A stretch of DNA of 64,000 nt from Paenibacillus psychroresistens (GCF_009728935.1 NZ_CP034235.1:4936001-5000000); one strand, 5' to 3'. Counted from the first letter of the stretch, positions 33,275 to 42,221 are shown. Translations and numbers: made by a program. The notes: generated by a model not told the origin, from the sequence alone.

Positions 33275-34462
33275 TCAGCATCTTTCGATGATGACAGCTA
33301 CACCTTGCCCGCCGCCAATACACAGTGTTGCCAGCCCATAAGTCGATTGTCTTCTCTGCATTTCATAGAGCAATGTAGTCATAATTCTTGCACCGCTTGC
33401 TCCAATCGGATGGCCCAAAGCTATCGCACCACCATTGACGTTCAACCTAGCTTGATCAAACTCAAATTGATCTGTGAAGGTTAGTGATTGTGCAGCAAAA
33501 GCTTCATTTGCTTCGATTAGGTCGATATCGGTTATCGCCAATCCTGCTTTCAACAAGGCTAGCTTTGTCGCTGGAATTGGACCTAAGCCCATATAAGCCG
33601 GTTCCACTCCCACAGAGGCGTTAGCTCGGATAACGGCTAACGGCATAAGGCCGAGCTCTTTTACTTTTCTGCCACTCATCACCACTAAGGCTGAGGCTCC
33701 ATCGTTAATTCCAGATGAGTTGCCCGCAGTAACCATGCCATCGTTCTTAAAAGCGGGTCGCAAAGCTGCTAAACGCTTTAAGCTTGTATCTGCGCGCGGG
33801 AATTCATCGGTATCTACCCAGATGGAATCACCTTTGCGCTGTGGAATTTCAACAGCAACGATTTCTTCCTTGAATCTACCTTCAGAAATTGCTGTAACCG
33901 CCTTCATATGACTTTCAAAAGCAAACTGATCCAGTTGTTCGCGTGTTAATGCATAGCGATCACATAAATTCTCAGCCGTTATCCCCATGTGATAGTCGCC
34001 ATTGGCACACCATAAACCATCTCTGATCATACTATCCACCAAGGTCTGATCACCAAAACGCAAGCCAGATCGAGCTCCCTGAAGTAGATACGGTGCTTGA
34101 CTCATACTCTCCATACCGCCTGCAACCACAATTTCACTTTCACCGCTGCGAATTGCTTGCCAGGCTAATTGAATCGCCTTTAAGCCTGAGCCGCATACTT
34201 GATTCACGGTTACCGCAGGAATTTCCACTGGAATTCCAGCTAACAAAGCGGATTGTCTTGCCGGATTCTGCCCCAAACCAGCCTGAAGCACATTGCCCAT
34301 AATGACTTCCTCAACCGCTTCGGTCTGGATACCTGCCCGTTGAATTGCTGCCTCGATTACCAAAGCTCCAAGCTTTACCGCTGAGATATCCTTTAAAGAA
34401 CCGCTAAAGCTCCCAATAGGTGTACGTGCTGCAGATACTATATAAACATCGTTATCATTCAC
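33275..34462 (-). CDS. Acetyl-CoA acetyltransferase (thiolase)
   Basis: 395 residues from a GTG with GAAGGAGGG upstream. Nucleophile C90 lies in NQVCGSGLKA; later motifs are EANEAFAAQS, GGAIALGHPIGASGA with the catalytic histidine, and LCIGGGQGVA with the second cysteine. It splits acetoacetyl-CoA into two acetyl-CoA, or runs in the opposite direction in polyhydroxybutyrate synthesis. No phbB or phbC is present, so degradation is the likelier direction. It is first gene of the thiolase-scoA-scoB operon. Confidence 0.92.
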   Translation of the reverse strand: MNDNDVYIVSAARTPIGSFSGSLKDISAVKLGALVIEAAIQRAGIQTEAVEEVIMGNVLQAGLGQNPARQSALLAGIPVEIPAVTVNQVCGSGLKAIQLAWQAIRSGESEIVVAGGMESMSQAPYLLQGARSGLRFGDQTLVDSMIRDGLWCANGDYHMGITAENLCDRYALTREQLDQFAFESHMKAVTAISEGRFKEEIVAVEIPQRKGDSIWVDTDEFPRADTSLKRLAALRPAFKNDGMVTAGNSSGINDGASALVVMSGRKVKELGLMPLAVIRANASVGVEPAYMGLGPIPATKLALLKAGLAITDIDLIEANEAFAAQSLTFTDQFEFDQARLNVNGGAIALGHPIGASGARIMTTLLYEMQRRQSTYGLATLCIGGGQGVAVIIERC

Positions 34463-34518
34463 AATAATATCCCTCCTTCCGTCTTACTCCTATCTTACTT
34501 CTCGATTATTTATATGTA

Positions 34519-34552
34519 AAATTCATATAAGGCATAGTATTTATATGAATTT
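34519..34552. promoter_or_regulatory. Perfect 12-bp inverted repeat upstream of the thiolase operon
   Basis: AAATTCATATAA (34519-34530) and TTATATGAATTT (34541-34552) are exact reverse complements separated by ten bases. The repeat lies about 57 bp before the thiolase start, suggesting an operator for a dimeric regulator. Confidence 0.6.
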
Positions 34553-34611
34553 GGCATATAAATTAACTGTGACTCACGATATCCTCATACACTATCCTGT
34601 AAATTGAAAAA

Positions 34612-34670
34612 CTAAAACAGACATCAGCTATGTGGAATACGAATCCACTAGCCAATGTCTATTTTGTACA
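34612..34670 (-). terminator. Terminator of the cysJ-cysI operon
   Basis: On the minus strand AGACATTGGCTAGTGGA pairs with TCCACATAGCTGATGTCT with small internal mismatches, followed by GTTTTAGTTTTT. It lies just downstream of the cysI stop. Confidence 0.75.
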
Positions 34671-34691
34671 AAATATAGGTTCATCCCAAAA

Positions 34692-36416
34692 TTAAGCGTG
34701 AAAATCTGTTCCCGAAAGAACTTCTTTAACATAACCAGCACGAATGGTAAAATCACCAAAATGCTCGCCTTCAATTCTTTCCTGAGCATATCGATGAATA
34801 ATCGGTTTCAAGGTTCCGAGGATTTCTTCCTCACCGATATTCTCACGGTATAACTTGTTCAGACGTTGCCCAGCAAAGCCAGCGCCCAGATACATATTAT
34901 ATTTACCCGGAGCTTTACCCATAAAGGCAATTTCACCTAGTGCAGGCCGAGCACATCCATTAGGACAACCAGTCATCCGAATAACGATTTCCTCTTCACG
35001 TAGACCCACTTCTGCCAAGATCAACTCGATCTTATCCAATAAAATCGGCATGTAACGCTCAGATTCAGCCATTGCCATTCCGCAGGTAGGCAGGGATACA
35101 CAGGCCATGGAGCTTCTACGTAGAGCAGAATTTTGCAAACCGTCGTTGAGATTGTATAACTTAACCATTTCCTCAATTTTACGTTTTTTCTGAGTTGTTA
35201 CATTCCCGATAATGATATTTTGGTTAGGCGATAGACGATAATCTCCTGTATGGATTTTGGCGATTTCACGCAATCCAGTCATTAACGGATAATTCTCAAG
35301 ATCCTGAACTCGACCATTCTCAATAAATAAAGTCAAATGCCATTTGTTGTTGCTGCCTTTAACCCAGCCATAACGATCACCATTACTATCAAAGTGATAA
35401 GCACGAGCCGCTTCAAGATTCCAACCAAGCCGATCTTGCAGTTCATTAACAAACCATTCAAGTCCGCGATCATCTATCGTATATTTAAAGCGTGCATGCT
35501 TCCGAACGGAACGATCCCCATAATCTCGCTGAATCATAACTGTTTTCTCGGCCACATCGACAACCTGCTCCGGTGTGCAAAACCCAATTATTTTTGCAAG
35601 TTGAGGATAAGTGTTTACATCGCCGTAGGACATCCCCATACCACCGCCAACTGCAATATTAAAGCCTAAAAGCCGTCCATTTTCAACTATAGCAATTAGC
35701 CCGAGATCCTGTGAGAATACATCCACATCATTGGAAGGTGGCACAGTCACGCCGATTTTAAATTTACGCGGCAGATAGACAGGGCCATAAATCGGCTCTT
35801 GTTCTATAGCTTCATCTTGACTATCAAGTACCTTCTCACCATCAAGCCAAATCTCGTGGTAAGCTCTAGTTCTTGGATCCAAATGCTGACTAAGCCGCTC
35901 CGCCCATTTATAAACCTCTGCATGAACCTCAGATTGATAAGGGTTTGGATTACACATAACATTCCGATTAACGTCACCGCAAGCAGCTAATGTGGTTAAG
36001 AGTGAATCATTAATTTTGCGAATGGTTTTCTTCATATTCCATTTGAGAACACCATGCATTTGAAAAGACTGCCGTGTGGTTAAACGCAATGTACCATTCG
36101 CATATTCATGGGCAATCTTGTCCATAGCCAACCACTGCTCCGGTGTGATAATTCCACCAGCCGCACGGATACGTACCATGAATTGATAAGAAGGCTCAAG
36201 CTTCTGCTTTTGGCGCTCATTACGCAAATCCCGATCATCCTGCATGTAGCTTCCATGATGCTTCAATAAGCGATTATCATCCTCAGGTATGGAACCTGTA
36301 ATTAAACCTTCGAGAGTTTCAGTTAAATTCCCACGCAGGTATCGGCTCGAGCTCTTGATGTGCTCTACTTCGCTAGGTGGGCCTTTCTTCGCCGATGCTA
36401 ATGGATCTGGATTCAT
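34692..36416 (-). CDS. cysI: Assimilatory sulfite reductase (NADPH) hemoprotein subunit
   Basis: 574 residues, normal length. The 4Fe-4S/siroheme cysteines are in the C-terminal third: CVSLPTCGMAMAESE and TGCPNGCARP, the CX5C...CX3C pattern. N-terminal repeats include GVLKWNMKKTIRKI and the TLAACGDVNRN segment of sulfite/nitrite reductase halves. The subunit reduces sulfite to sulfide with electrons from CysJ. TGAGGAGA precedes the ATG. It follows cysJ by about 40 bases and ends at a strong terminator. Confidence 0.95.
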   Translation of the reverse strand: MNPDPLASAKKGPPSEVEHIKSSSRYLRGNLTETLEGLITGSIPEDDNRLLKHHGSYMQDDRDLRNERQKQKLEPSYQFMVRIRAAGGIITPEQWLAMDKIAHEYANGTLRLTTRQSFQMHGVLKWNMKKTIRKINDSLLTTLAACGDVNRNVMCNPNPYQSEVHAEVYKWAERLSQHLDPRTRAYHEIWLDGEKVLDSQDEAIEQEPIYGPVYLPRKFKIGVTVPPSNDVDVFSQDLGLIAIVENGRLLGFNIAVGGGMGMSYGDVNTYPQLAKIIGFCTPEQVVDVAEKTVMIQRDYGDRSVRKHARFKYTIDDRGLEWFVNELQDRLGWNLEAARAYHFDSNGDRYGWVKGSNNKWHLTLFIENGRVQDLENYPLMTGLREIAKIHTGDYRLSPNQNIIIGNVTTQKKRKIEEMVKLYNLNDGLQNSALRRSSMACVSLPTCGMAMAESERYMPILLDKIELILAEVGLREEEIVIRMTGCPNGCARPALGEIAFMGKAPGKYNMYLGAGFAGQRLNKLYRENIGEEEILGTLKPIIHRYAQERIEGEHFGDFTIRAGYVKEVLSGTDFHA

Positions 36417-36458
36417 TGTGCTATCTCCTCACACTATCATTTATGATTATTAGACCTT

Positions 36459-38309
36459 TTAGTAAACATCACGTAAATATCGCTTCTGCTGCTGCATAGC
36501 TACCAAATAGGCAGCTGCTTGCTCTGGACTCATTCCGCCTTCACGTTCGAGAATAGCTCCCAATGCGGCATGAACATCATGAGCCATATGCTTCTCATCA
36601 CCACATACGTATACATAAGCACCCGCTTCTAGCCATTGGAAGAGCTCTGCGCCTTTTTCCAGCATACGATGCTGCACATATACCTTTTTATTCGTATCAC
36701 GTGAAAATGCAACATCCATTTGTGTCAAAACACCTTTTTTCAACCACTTTTGCCATTCAATCTGGTATAAGAAGTCCGTAAGGAAATGCTGATCACCGTA
36801 GAATAACCATGTTTTTCCGTCTGCACCTGTTTCTTCGCGCTCTTGTAGAAAAGCACGGAAAGGAGCAACGCCTGTCCCAGGTCCGATCATAATGATAGGC
36901 AGCTCTGGATTGGTTGGGAGCTTAAAATTCGGATTATCATGAATATAAACAGGCAAGCTATCGCCTGGCTTAATACGTTCTGAGCTCTGTACTGAACAGA
37001 CACCATAACGTTCACGACCATGAGCTTCATAACGCACCGCACGGATGGTAACGTGAACTTCATCCGGACTAGCCTTGGAGCTGCTGGCAATGGAATAAAG
37101 ACGTGCTGGCATTTTCCGTAGAATCGATACAAACTCAGCTGCTGAAGCTTCCCATGGTGAGAAATCCTCAACTAAATCAAGCAAATCGCGTTCCTTGATA
37201 TAAGCTCTAAGCTCTTGCTCATGCTCCGGCTTTAGCAGCTCATGAAGCTTAGGATTGGATGAGAACTTAGCCGCTTGCTCCACCAATGGTTTTGTAAGTA
37301 CAGTAATCTCAAAATTATATAGCAAAGCTTCTTTTAATGGTCGTACTTCTCCGTCTTTATTAACTGTAACGGGCTCATCCGATTTAAAAGCCAAAGTATT
37401 AATTAATGTGCTAACAAGCTCTGGATGGTTTTCAGGATAAATCCCTAAACAATCACCAGGTTCATATTGCAGGTTGGAACCCTCAAGTGAGATCTCAAGA
37501 TGGCGAGTTTCTCGCTGTGATCCACGACCATTCAGATTCAAATTCTCAAGTACCTCCGCTTTAAACGGATTCTTTCTTGAAAAGGTCGATTGCTCCGTAA
37601 CTAAACCGTTAGAAGTGACTACAGCTGGTGCTGATGAAGTTGGTGCTTCAAAAGCTGCGCTAAGTGTACTTAAGACGCTTTCCACCCATTGTGCAGCAGG
37701 CTCATCGTAATCCAAATCACAATCCGTACGCGGACAGAAACGCTTGCCTCCCAATTCTTCAAGGCGCAAGTCAAAATCCTTACCGGTTTGGCAATAAAAT
37801 TCATAGGAGCTATCTCCCAGTGAGAGTACAGAGAACTGCAGCCCATCTAACTGAGGAGCACGCTTACTTTTGAGAAATTCAAGAAATTGAATGGCATTAT
37901 CCGGTGGATCTCCTTCACCATGAGTGCTCGCCAGAATTAGTAAATTACTAATTTTCTTTAAATTGGCTGGTTTAAAATCACTCATAGATGACAAGGTCAC
38001 TTGAAACCCACGTCCTTCTAGTTGTTGCGACAGGCCTTTAGCCAATCGTTGAGCATTGCCAGTCTGTGATCCGAAAAGTACAGTCACCTCTTTAGAGATA
38101 ACAGGAGTTTCGATAGCAGGTAAGGTTGCAGCCGCTGTTAGTGAAGCCGGTACAGCCGTATTAGATGCTGCTGGTATTGCTACGCTTTGCAAAGCAGTAA
38201 TATAACCGCTCAGCCAGTTTTGTTGTGTCTCCGTAAGTTGGGGCAGGAGACGATTGAGTAGCTCAACTTGCTCTTGATTAAAGGGACTATTAGTAACTTG
38301 GAGTTGCAA
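36459..38309 (-). CDS. cysJ: Assimilatory sulfite reductase (NADPH) flavoprotein subunit
   Basis: 616 residues. I start at the TTG at 38309 (MQLQVTNSPFNQEQ), which has AGGTGG six to seven bases upstream and agrees with the known Bacillus CysJ N-terminus; the ATG five codons earlier would place that site inside the gene. Domains: flavodoxin-like FMN domain from about residue 80 (VTVLFGSQTGNAQ, ASTHGEGDPPDNA), then FAD domain (RLYSIASS) and NADPH domain (MIGPGTGVAPFRAFLQ and YVCGDEKHMA). It transfers electrons from NADPH to CysI. Confidence 0.95.
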   Translation of the reverse strand: MQLQVTNSPFNQEQVELLNRLLPQLTETQQNWLSGYITALQSVAIPAASNTAVPASLTAAATLPAIETPVISKEVTVLFGSQTGNAQRLAKGLSQQLEGRGFQVTLSSMSDFKPANLKKISNLLILASTHGEGDPPDNAIQFLEFLKSKRAPQLDGLQFSVLSLGDSSYEFYCQTGKDFDLRLEELGGKRFCPRTDCDLDYDEPAAQWVESVLSTLSAAFEAPTSSAPAVVTSNGLVTEQSTFSRKNPFKAEVLENLNLNGRGSQRETRHLEISLEGSNLQYEPGDCLGIYPENHPELVSTLINTLAFKSDEPVTVNKDGEVRPLKEALLYNFEITVLTKPLVEQAAKFSSNPKLHELLKPEHEQELRAYIKERDLLDLVEDFSPWEASAAEFVSILRKMPARLYSIASSSKASPDEVHVTIRAVRYEAHGRERYGVCSVQSSERIKPGDSLPVYIHDNPNFKLPTNPELPIIMIGPGTGVAPFRAFLQEREETGADGKTWLFYGDQHFLTDFLYQIEWQKWLKKGVLTQMDVAFSRDTNKKVYVQHRMLEKGAELFQWLEAGAYVYVCGDEKHMAHDVHAALGAILEREGGMSPEQAAAYLVAMQQQKRYLRDVY

Positions 38310-38353
38310 CGATATCCACCTCATGCCTTCATCTGTTTTAAATCATCATTAAG

Positions 38354-38416
38354 ATGATACCACATTTTCACAGAAAAACTATTCCTTTTGTCGAATATTC
38401 GCTAATTGGACAATTA
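38354..38416 (-). promoter_or_regulatory. cysJI promoter region with a LysR-type palindrome
   Basis: On the minus strand an extended -10 (TGGTATCAT, core at 38354-38359) has no good -35 box. A palindrome TAATTG-GA-CAATTA at 38403-38416 is centred about 50 bp upstream of the -10. This is the arrangement expected for activation by a CysL-like LysR protein, which controls cysJI in Bacillus subtilis. Confidence 0.45.
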
Positions 38417-38491
38417 ATGTTCAAGAAACTTTGAGCAGCGCATCTAAAAAAGCCTAAAAAAATAAAAAAAACTTGCATTGAGCAAAAAAAC

Positions 38492-38536
38492 AAGCGTAAA
38501 ATTATTCCCCAGGTTGATGAGGAGAATTCTACGCTT
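38492..38536 (-). terminator. Terminator downstream of the DUF2752 gene
   Basis: AAGCGTA (38492-38498) pairs with TACGCTT (38530-38536), and the interior continues the stem with short mismatches (AATTATTCCCC against GGAGAATT). The minus strand then reads GTTTTTTTGC, a good U-tract. Confidence 0.75.
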
Positions 38537-38544
38537 ACTAAATG

Positions 38545-38964
38545 TTAAAGCTGTACAGGTGCCAACCAAGAAAACATAGGGATATTTCTTAATATCCCAA
38601 ATGATACAGTCAAGACCAACATTACAAACATGACATAATCACTAAATTTCTTATAACCTTTTAATCTAAGAACGGAATACAAAACATAAATCGGTAACAA
38701 TAGGAATAAAAGGGAGTTGAATCTAAATGCTTGAGCTAAATTAAAGTCCATTAAGGAGGTAATCACTCTTGTGATCCCACATCCTGGACAATATAAACCA
38801 GTCAAAGCATGAAACGGACAAGGAATACTAAGGTTGAAAACAGGTGCCAATACTTTTAAATAAAGCACACCACCAGCAGTTAAAGAAGTCCCCCACAACC
38901 ATCTAGACTTCCATGTCGGACTAAGCTTGTGCCAGTTTATTAACATCTGACTGTACCAAAGCAT
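38545..38964 (-). CDS. DUF2752 family membrane protein
   Basis: 139 residues at most; an ATG six codons later (38946) is an equally possible start, since neither has a strong ribosome site. The family core is CPFHALTGLYCPGCGITR, with cysteines in a PCPF...CPGCG pattern, followed by two membrane helices. The start lies inside the end of the DUF4234 gene, so the two are translationally coupled. Function is unknown; the pair recurs in many Firmicutes as small inner-membrane proteins. Confidence 0.75.
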   Translation of the reverse strand: MLWYSQMLINWHKLSPTWKSRWLWGTSLTAGGVLYLKVLAPVFNLSIPCPFHALTGLYCPGCGITRVITSLMDFNLAQAFRFNSLLFLLLPIYVLYSVLRLKGYKKFSDYVMFVMLVLTVSFGILRNIPMFSWLAPVQL

Positions 38965-39265
38965 AAACTACGATACTCAAGCCTACGAAATTTAGAACAA
39001 GATAAAGCACCGAATTATCAGTTACAAACTGACCACGTCTATGTTGGGCTTCCGCAATATGTTTACCAACCTGATAAGCCCATATAAAGCCCCATATTCC
39101 ACAAGTAACAATAGTTAGAAGAAAATGCTTCCCTCCAGTGAATTCTGGATCTCCACTTAGCTCACCGACATCATTCGTCAAAGCAATGAACCAGAATATC
39201 CCATAAATACCGCATGTAATCAACGTTAATACAATTTCTGTCGCAAGACTCTTTTGTCTAATCAC
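38921..39265 (-). CDS. DUF4234 family membrane protein
   Basis: 114 residues from a GTG with AGGATGG upstream. Three membrane helices: IVLTLITCGIYGIFWFIAL, the similar LLTIVTCGIWGFIWAYQVG, and a C-terminal helix. The twice-used TCGIxGxxW motif is the DUF4234 signature. It is upstream of and overlapping the DUF2752 gene. No biochemical role is known. Confidence 0.75.
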   Translation of the reverse strand: MIRQKSLATEIVLTLITCGIYGIFWFIALTNDVGELSGDPEFTGGKHFLLTIVTCGIWGFIWAYQVGKHIAEAQHRRGQFVTDNSVLYLVLNFVGLSIVVYALVQSDVNKLAQA

Positions 39266-39431
39266 GATACACCATCCTATAAATTAGTTATAAATCTAGT
39301 AAAATTTATCATTTCACATAGACCCAACTGATAGATTATACCAACTATAGGAAGTTATGCATAGGATTTGTTGATCTTATGAACAATAAATTATACTTAC
39401 CCATGTAATAAGGCCTATTTCCCGTATTATT

Positions 39432-40355
39432 TTAATTATCAACTAGAACAAGTTTATCTTCACCAGCTGCATACTTATAGTTTTTAAGCTCCCCGTTTGA
39501 ATTAATTTTAATTTGGAATATCCGCGTAATAGGGTCATAAAATACATCATCGTCTGGATGTTCTCGAAGAGCTTCATAAACGTTTACATATTCAATTCTT
39601 TCGCCTATTTTTTTGAAAATAAAAACTTCGTTGAAATGTAAATTTTTATTTTTTGCGACAACATCGATAACTCCATCCCCATCTAAATCCGTCTCAGATA
39701 CGGCTGAATCTATACGGAATTCCTCCACAGGAATACTATTTTCATAGGATAACCAGAAGCTGCACACTACTTGCGGACCGCATGAGCCAGATAATCTAAG
39801 ATACGATTCTCCAAAAGCATTACTTTTAACAAATTCGACTTCCGTCATACTGCCAGGTCCAAATTCAAATAATTCATTTGGCAGTGCATTAGGCAGATCC
39901 GTAAGCTCAATCCCAAAATACGGACCTACTCCTGCTTTTAAATAAACTAGAAACTTCCCAATCCCCTTAAATTCAGTCTCTTCTTTAATAGTAACTGTTG
40001 ATTTGTCTACCTGCCCCAATTGCGTCCGTTTGTAACCACTATCAGATAAATCCAATGGTGATTTAAGCGAATATTGGTAATTCAGTGTTCTTTCTTCTAT
40101 TACTGCCGTTGCTGCTCTATTAGTAGTTGATTTTGTTACACTAATATTGGTGAGGCTGCTATCTTGGAGAATCATTATGAGAATAATTCCTAACAACATA
40201 GCAACTGAAGCCGTAATAAAATATTTCTTGATTTGCCTGCTTGGGCTAATATTAATTCGGCGAATTACTTCATGCTTCATTTCTTCGGTAAATACAGTTT
40301 TTTCAAACGATCCTCCCTTAGCAACCTCATACCAATATGGCTTAGTGTTCTTCAC
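39432..40355 (-). CDS. Putative membrane anti-sigma factor for the ECF sigma
   Basis: 307 residues. A cytoplasmic N-terminus of about 45 residues, one membrane helix (about 46-62, ITASVAMLLGIILIMIL) and an extracytoplasmic domain of 240 residues, largely beta, containing two cysteines (CGPQVVC) that could form a disulfide and a DLDGDGVIDVVAKNK segment resembling a calcium-binding DxDxDG loop. The start overlaps the sigma-factor stop by four bases, the usual arrangement of sigma/anti-sigma pairs. It lacks the HxxxCxxC zinc motif of ZAS anti-sigmas. The role rests on context and topology. Confidence 0.6.
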   Translation of the reverse strand: MKNTKPYWYEVAKGGSFEKTVFTEEMKHEVIRRINISPSRQIKKYFITASVAMLLGIILIMILQDSSLTNISVTKSTTNRAATAVIEERTLNYQYSLKSPLDLSDSGYKRTQLGQVDKSTVTIKEETEFKGIGKFLVYLKAGVGPYFGIELTDLPNALPNELFEFGPGSMTEVEFVKSNAFGESYLRLSGSCGPQVVCSFWLSYENSIPVEEFRIDSAVSETDLDGDGVIDVVAKNKNLHFNEVFIFKKIGERIEYVNVYEALREHPDDDVFYDPITRIFQIKINSNGELKNYKYAAGEDKLVLVDN

Positions 40356-40885
40356 TCTATCATCCCCTTTAATTTACTCTCCACTTTTTTACGGGCGCGA
40401 AACAACCTTGATTTCACTGTTCCTTCTGAAATGTTAAGTAAACAGGATATTTCGCGAATGCTCAGCTCATGCTCCAGATCAAGCACTAGAACTTCACGCA
40501 GCTTGCTCGAAAGCTTCATAATAATGCTCCAAATTTCTTCAACGGATTGTTTGCCTATGTAAACTGCCTCTGCTGAGCTCTCCGGTTTTCCCTTTATAAC
40601 ATGGCCAATCAACAATACCCTGCGAAAATAACTGGACCTCATTTCATTAATTGCAATGTTTCTTGTGATGGCTAATAACCAGGTTTTGAAGGAAGATTGT
40701 CCTTTAAATGTATGCATCTTATAATGCGCCTTAATGAAAACCTCCTGAGCAATATCCTTAGCCTGCTCTCGGTTATTGGTTATCCAATAGGCGTATTTCC
40801 ATACATCATCCCCATATTGATTCATAAGATTATACATCTCTGTATTATCAACAAATTCAATATATTTAAGATATTCCGATTCCAT
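40352..40885 (-). CDS. ECF RNA polymerase sigma factor
   Basis: 177 residues. Region 2 shows DVWKYAYWITNNREQAKDIAQEVFIKAH and the downstream FKTWLLAITRNIAINEMR (region 2.4); region 4 shows LREVLVLDLEHELSIREISCLLNISEGTVKSRLFRAR, all broken here only by description. It should direct RNA polymerase to a small regulon under control of the downstream membrane protein. TTGGAGGTG precedes the ATG. A GGAACC-N17-GTCTAA element immediately upstream suggests autoregulation. Confidence 0.85.
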   Translation of the reverse strand: MESEYLKYIEFVDNTEMYNLMNQYGDDVWKYAYWITNNREQAKDIAQEVFIKAHYKMHTFKGQSSFKTWLLAITRNIAINEMRSSYFRRVLLIGHVIKGKPESSAEAVYIGKQSVEEIWSIIMKLSSKLREVLVLDLEHELSIREISCLLNISEGTVKSRLFRARKKVESKLKGMIE

Positions 40886-40903
40886 ATATTCACCTCCAAC
40901 CTA

Positions 40904-40932
40904 TTAGACAAGAACGGAAAGCACTTGGTTCC
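40904..40932 (-). promoter_or_regulatory. Candidate ECF-type autoregulatory promoter
   Basis: On the minus strand GGAACC (40927-40932) and GTCTAA (40904-40909) are separated by 17 bases, close to the general ECF consensus. Transcription would start very near the ribosome site of the sigma gene, so the leader would be short; this makes the call tentative. Confidence 0.4.
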
Positions 40933-41033
40933 CTAAAATTTACTATCCATCTACCCAATCATTAACCAAAGCTAACTCATACAAATATACCGTAATCTAC
41001 TTTGAATTGAATAATATTGGAGGCGGTAATTAT

Positions 41034-41147
41034 ATGGCTTGTTCTTGTACAAAACACTCAGTTAAATCGAAAGTTCTCAAAAAACAAAAGCCTGCTAAAA
41101 GACCAGGACTTATCAGTAAGCATGTATGCAAGTGCTCAAAGAAATAA
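41034..41147 (+). CDS. 37-residue Lys-rich peptide with CxC...CxC
   Basis: A strong TTGGAGGCGG ribosome site lies before the ATG at 41034. The peptide begins MACSCTKHSV and ends HVCKCSKK; between them is a very basic linker rich in Lys and Pro. The two CxC pairs and the two histidines could bind a metal ion or redox partner. It is divergent from the ECF sigma gene with about 150 bases between. I recognise no family, and homologues may be unannotated because of its size. Confidence 0.55.
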   Translation: MACSCTKHSVKSKVLKKQKPAKRPGLISKHVCKCSKK

Positions 41148-41167
41148 ATAGAACAGGAGCAAGACAA

Positions 41168-41195
41168 AAGACTGCCGGATAGTACCGACAGTCTT
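41168..41195. terminator. Terminator between the CxC peptide and the LLM oxidoreductase
   Basis: AAAGACTG-CCGG and CCG-CAGTCTT pair with one mismatch around a short loop; T-rich sequence follows on both strands. It lies between convergent genes. Confidence 0.7.
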
Positions 41196-41210
41196 AATTA
41201 ATAAAATATT

Positions 41211-42221
41211 TTACTCCTTCATACCAAAAGCCTCTGCAATGAGCTCATAGGAACGAATTCGTGCTTGTGGATCGTGAATAGGACTATTGATCAAAATTTC
41301 ACTGATATTGAAATCGGAGCCCATTTGCAGCAGCCGTTCCTTTACTTGAGCTGGTGTACCAACTACACGACGCTCGCGGGATTGCTGAATATGCAATAGA
41401 TCGCTTTCTCTATAAGGGTAATCGCGCGCTGTCTGAACAGATGGAAGAAATGGCATCTCGATTCCTGTTCGGATACCCAAAAACAATAAATCACTGCTCA
41501 TCGCTAGTTGGTTAGCTTCCTCTTCTGTCTCGGCGCAGATTGCAAGTGTCGCAATCATTGAACGAGGATGATCTTCCAAATGCGGTTTTTGCTCAAAATG
41601 CTCATTGTAGTATTGCGTTGCTTCTTCACCGCCTGGTGTGCTGAAAAATTCTGCAAAAGCGTAAGAGGTACCTAAGGACGCTGCAATTCTCGCGCTTTCA
41701 CCGCTTGAGCCAAGCAGCCATATTTCCGGTGCTGTTGGAATGGAAGGAGCAGCTACTAGTTTTTCAAAGGAATGGCCTTTGGGCAAATCATCGTAGAAGT
41801 ACCCGACAATGTCTTGTACTTGCTGCGGGTATTTGGCTACGTCCACATATTTATCCTGCTGAAGTGCACGCGTGGCAAGCGGCATACCTCCTGGAGCACG
41901 GCCAAGGCCAAGATCAATTCGACCTGGATGAAGAGCCTCCAATAGGCGGAAATTCTCGGCAACTTTATAAGCACTATAATGAGGAAGCATAATGCCTCCT
42001 GATCCGACACGAATTCGCGAGGTTGCAGCAGCCAGATGGGCAATCAGTACCTCTGGGCTTGAAAAGGCAAGCGCACGCATAGAATGATGCTCAGATACCC
42101 AGTAACGTCCATAGCCAAACACCTCAACTGCTTGAGCAAGACATGTTGATTCCTGAAGTCCAGCCGTAGCACTCCGACCCTCACTTATAAAAACCTGATC
42201 CAAAACCCCCAGTTTAATCAT
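41211..42221 (-). CDS. LLM-class flavin-dependent oxidoreductase (MsnO8-like)
   Basis: 336 residues, a luciferase-like monooxygenase. Family signs are the LGVLDQ N-terminus, YWVSEHHSM, VGSGGIMLPHYS and RIDLGLGRAPG, typical of the short MsnO8 subgroup. It uses reduced flavin from a partner reductase to oxidise an unknown small molecule; no partner reductase is seen. Its ATG overlaps the dsbA stop by four bases, so it is the second gene of an operon whose promoter carries a probable Rrf2 operator. Confidence 0.85.
   Translation of the reverse strand: MIKLGVLDQVFISEGRSATAGLQESTCLAQAVEVFGYGRYWVSEHHSMRALAFSSPEVLIAHLAAATSRIRVGSGGIMLPHYSAYKVAENFRLLEALHPGRIDLGLGRAPGGMPLATRALQQDKYVDVAKYPQQVQDIVGYFYDDLPKGHSFEKLVAAPSIPTAPEIWLLGSSGESARIAASLGTSYAFAEFFSTPGGEEATQYYNEHFEQKPHLEDHPRSMIATLAICAETEEEANQLAMSSDLLFLGIRTGIEMPFLPSVQTARDYPYRESDLLHIQQSRERRVVGTPAQVKERLLQMGSDFNISEILINSPIHDPQARIRSYELIAEAFGMKE

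Noticed and set aside
38310..38460. SAM (S-box) riboswitch before cysJ
   Set aside because: No conserved S-box cores were found; the interval shows only a weak promoter and a short palindrome.
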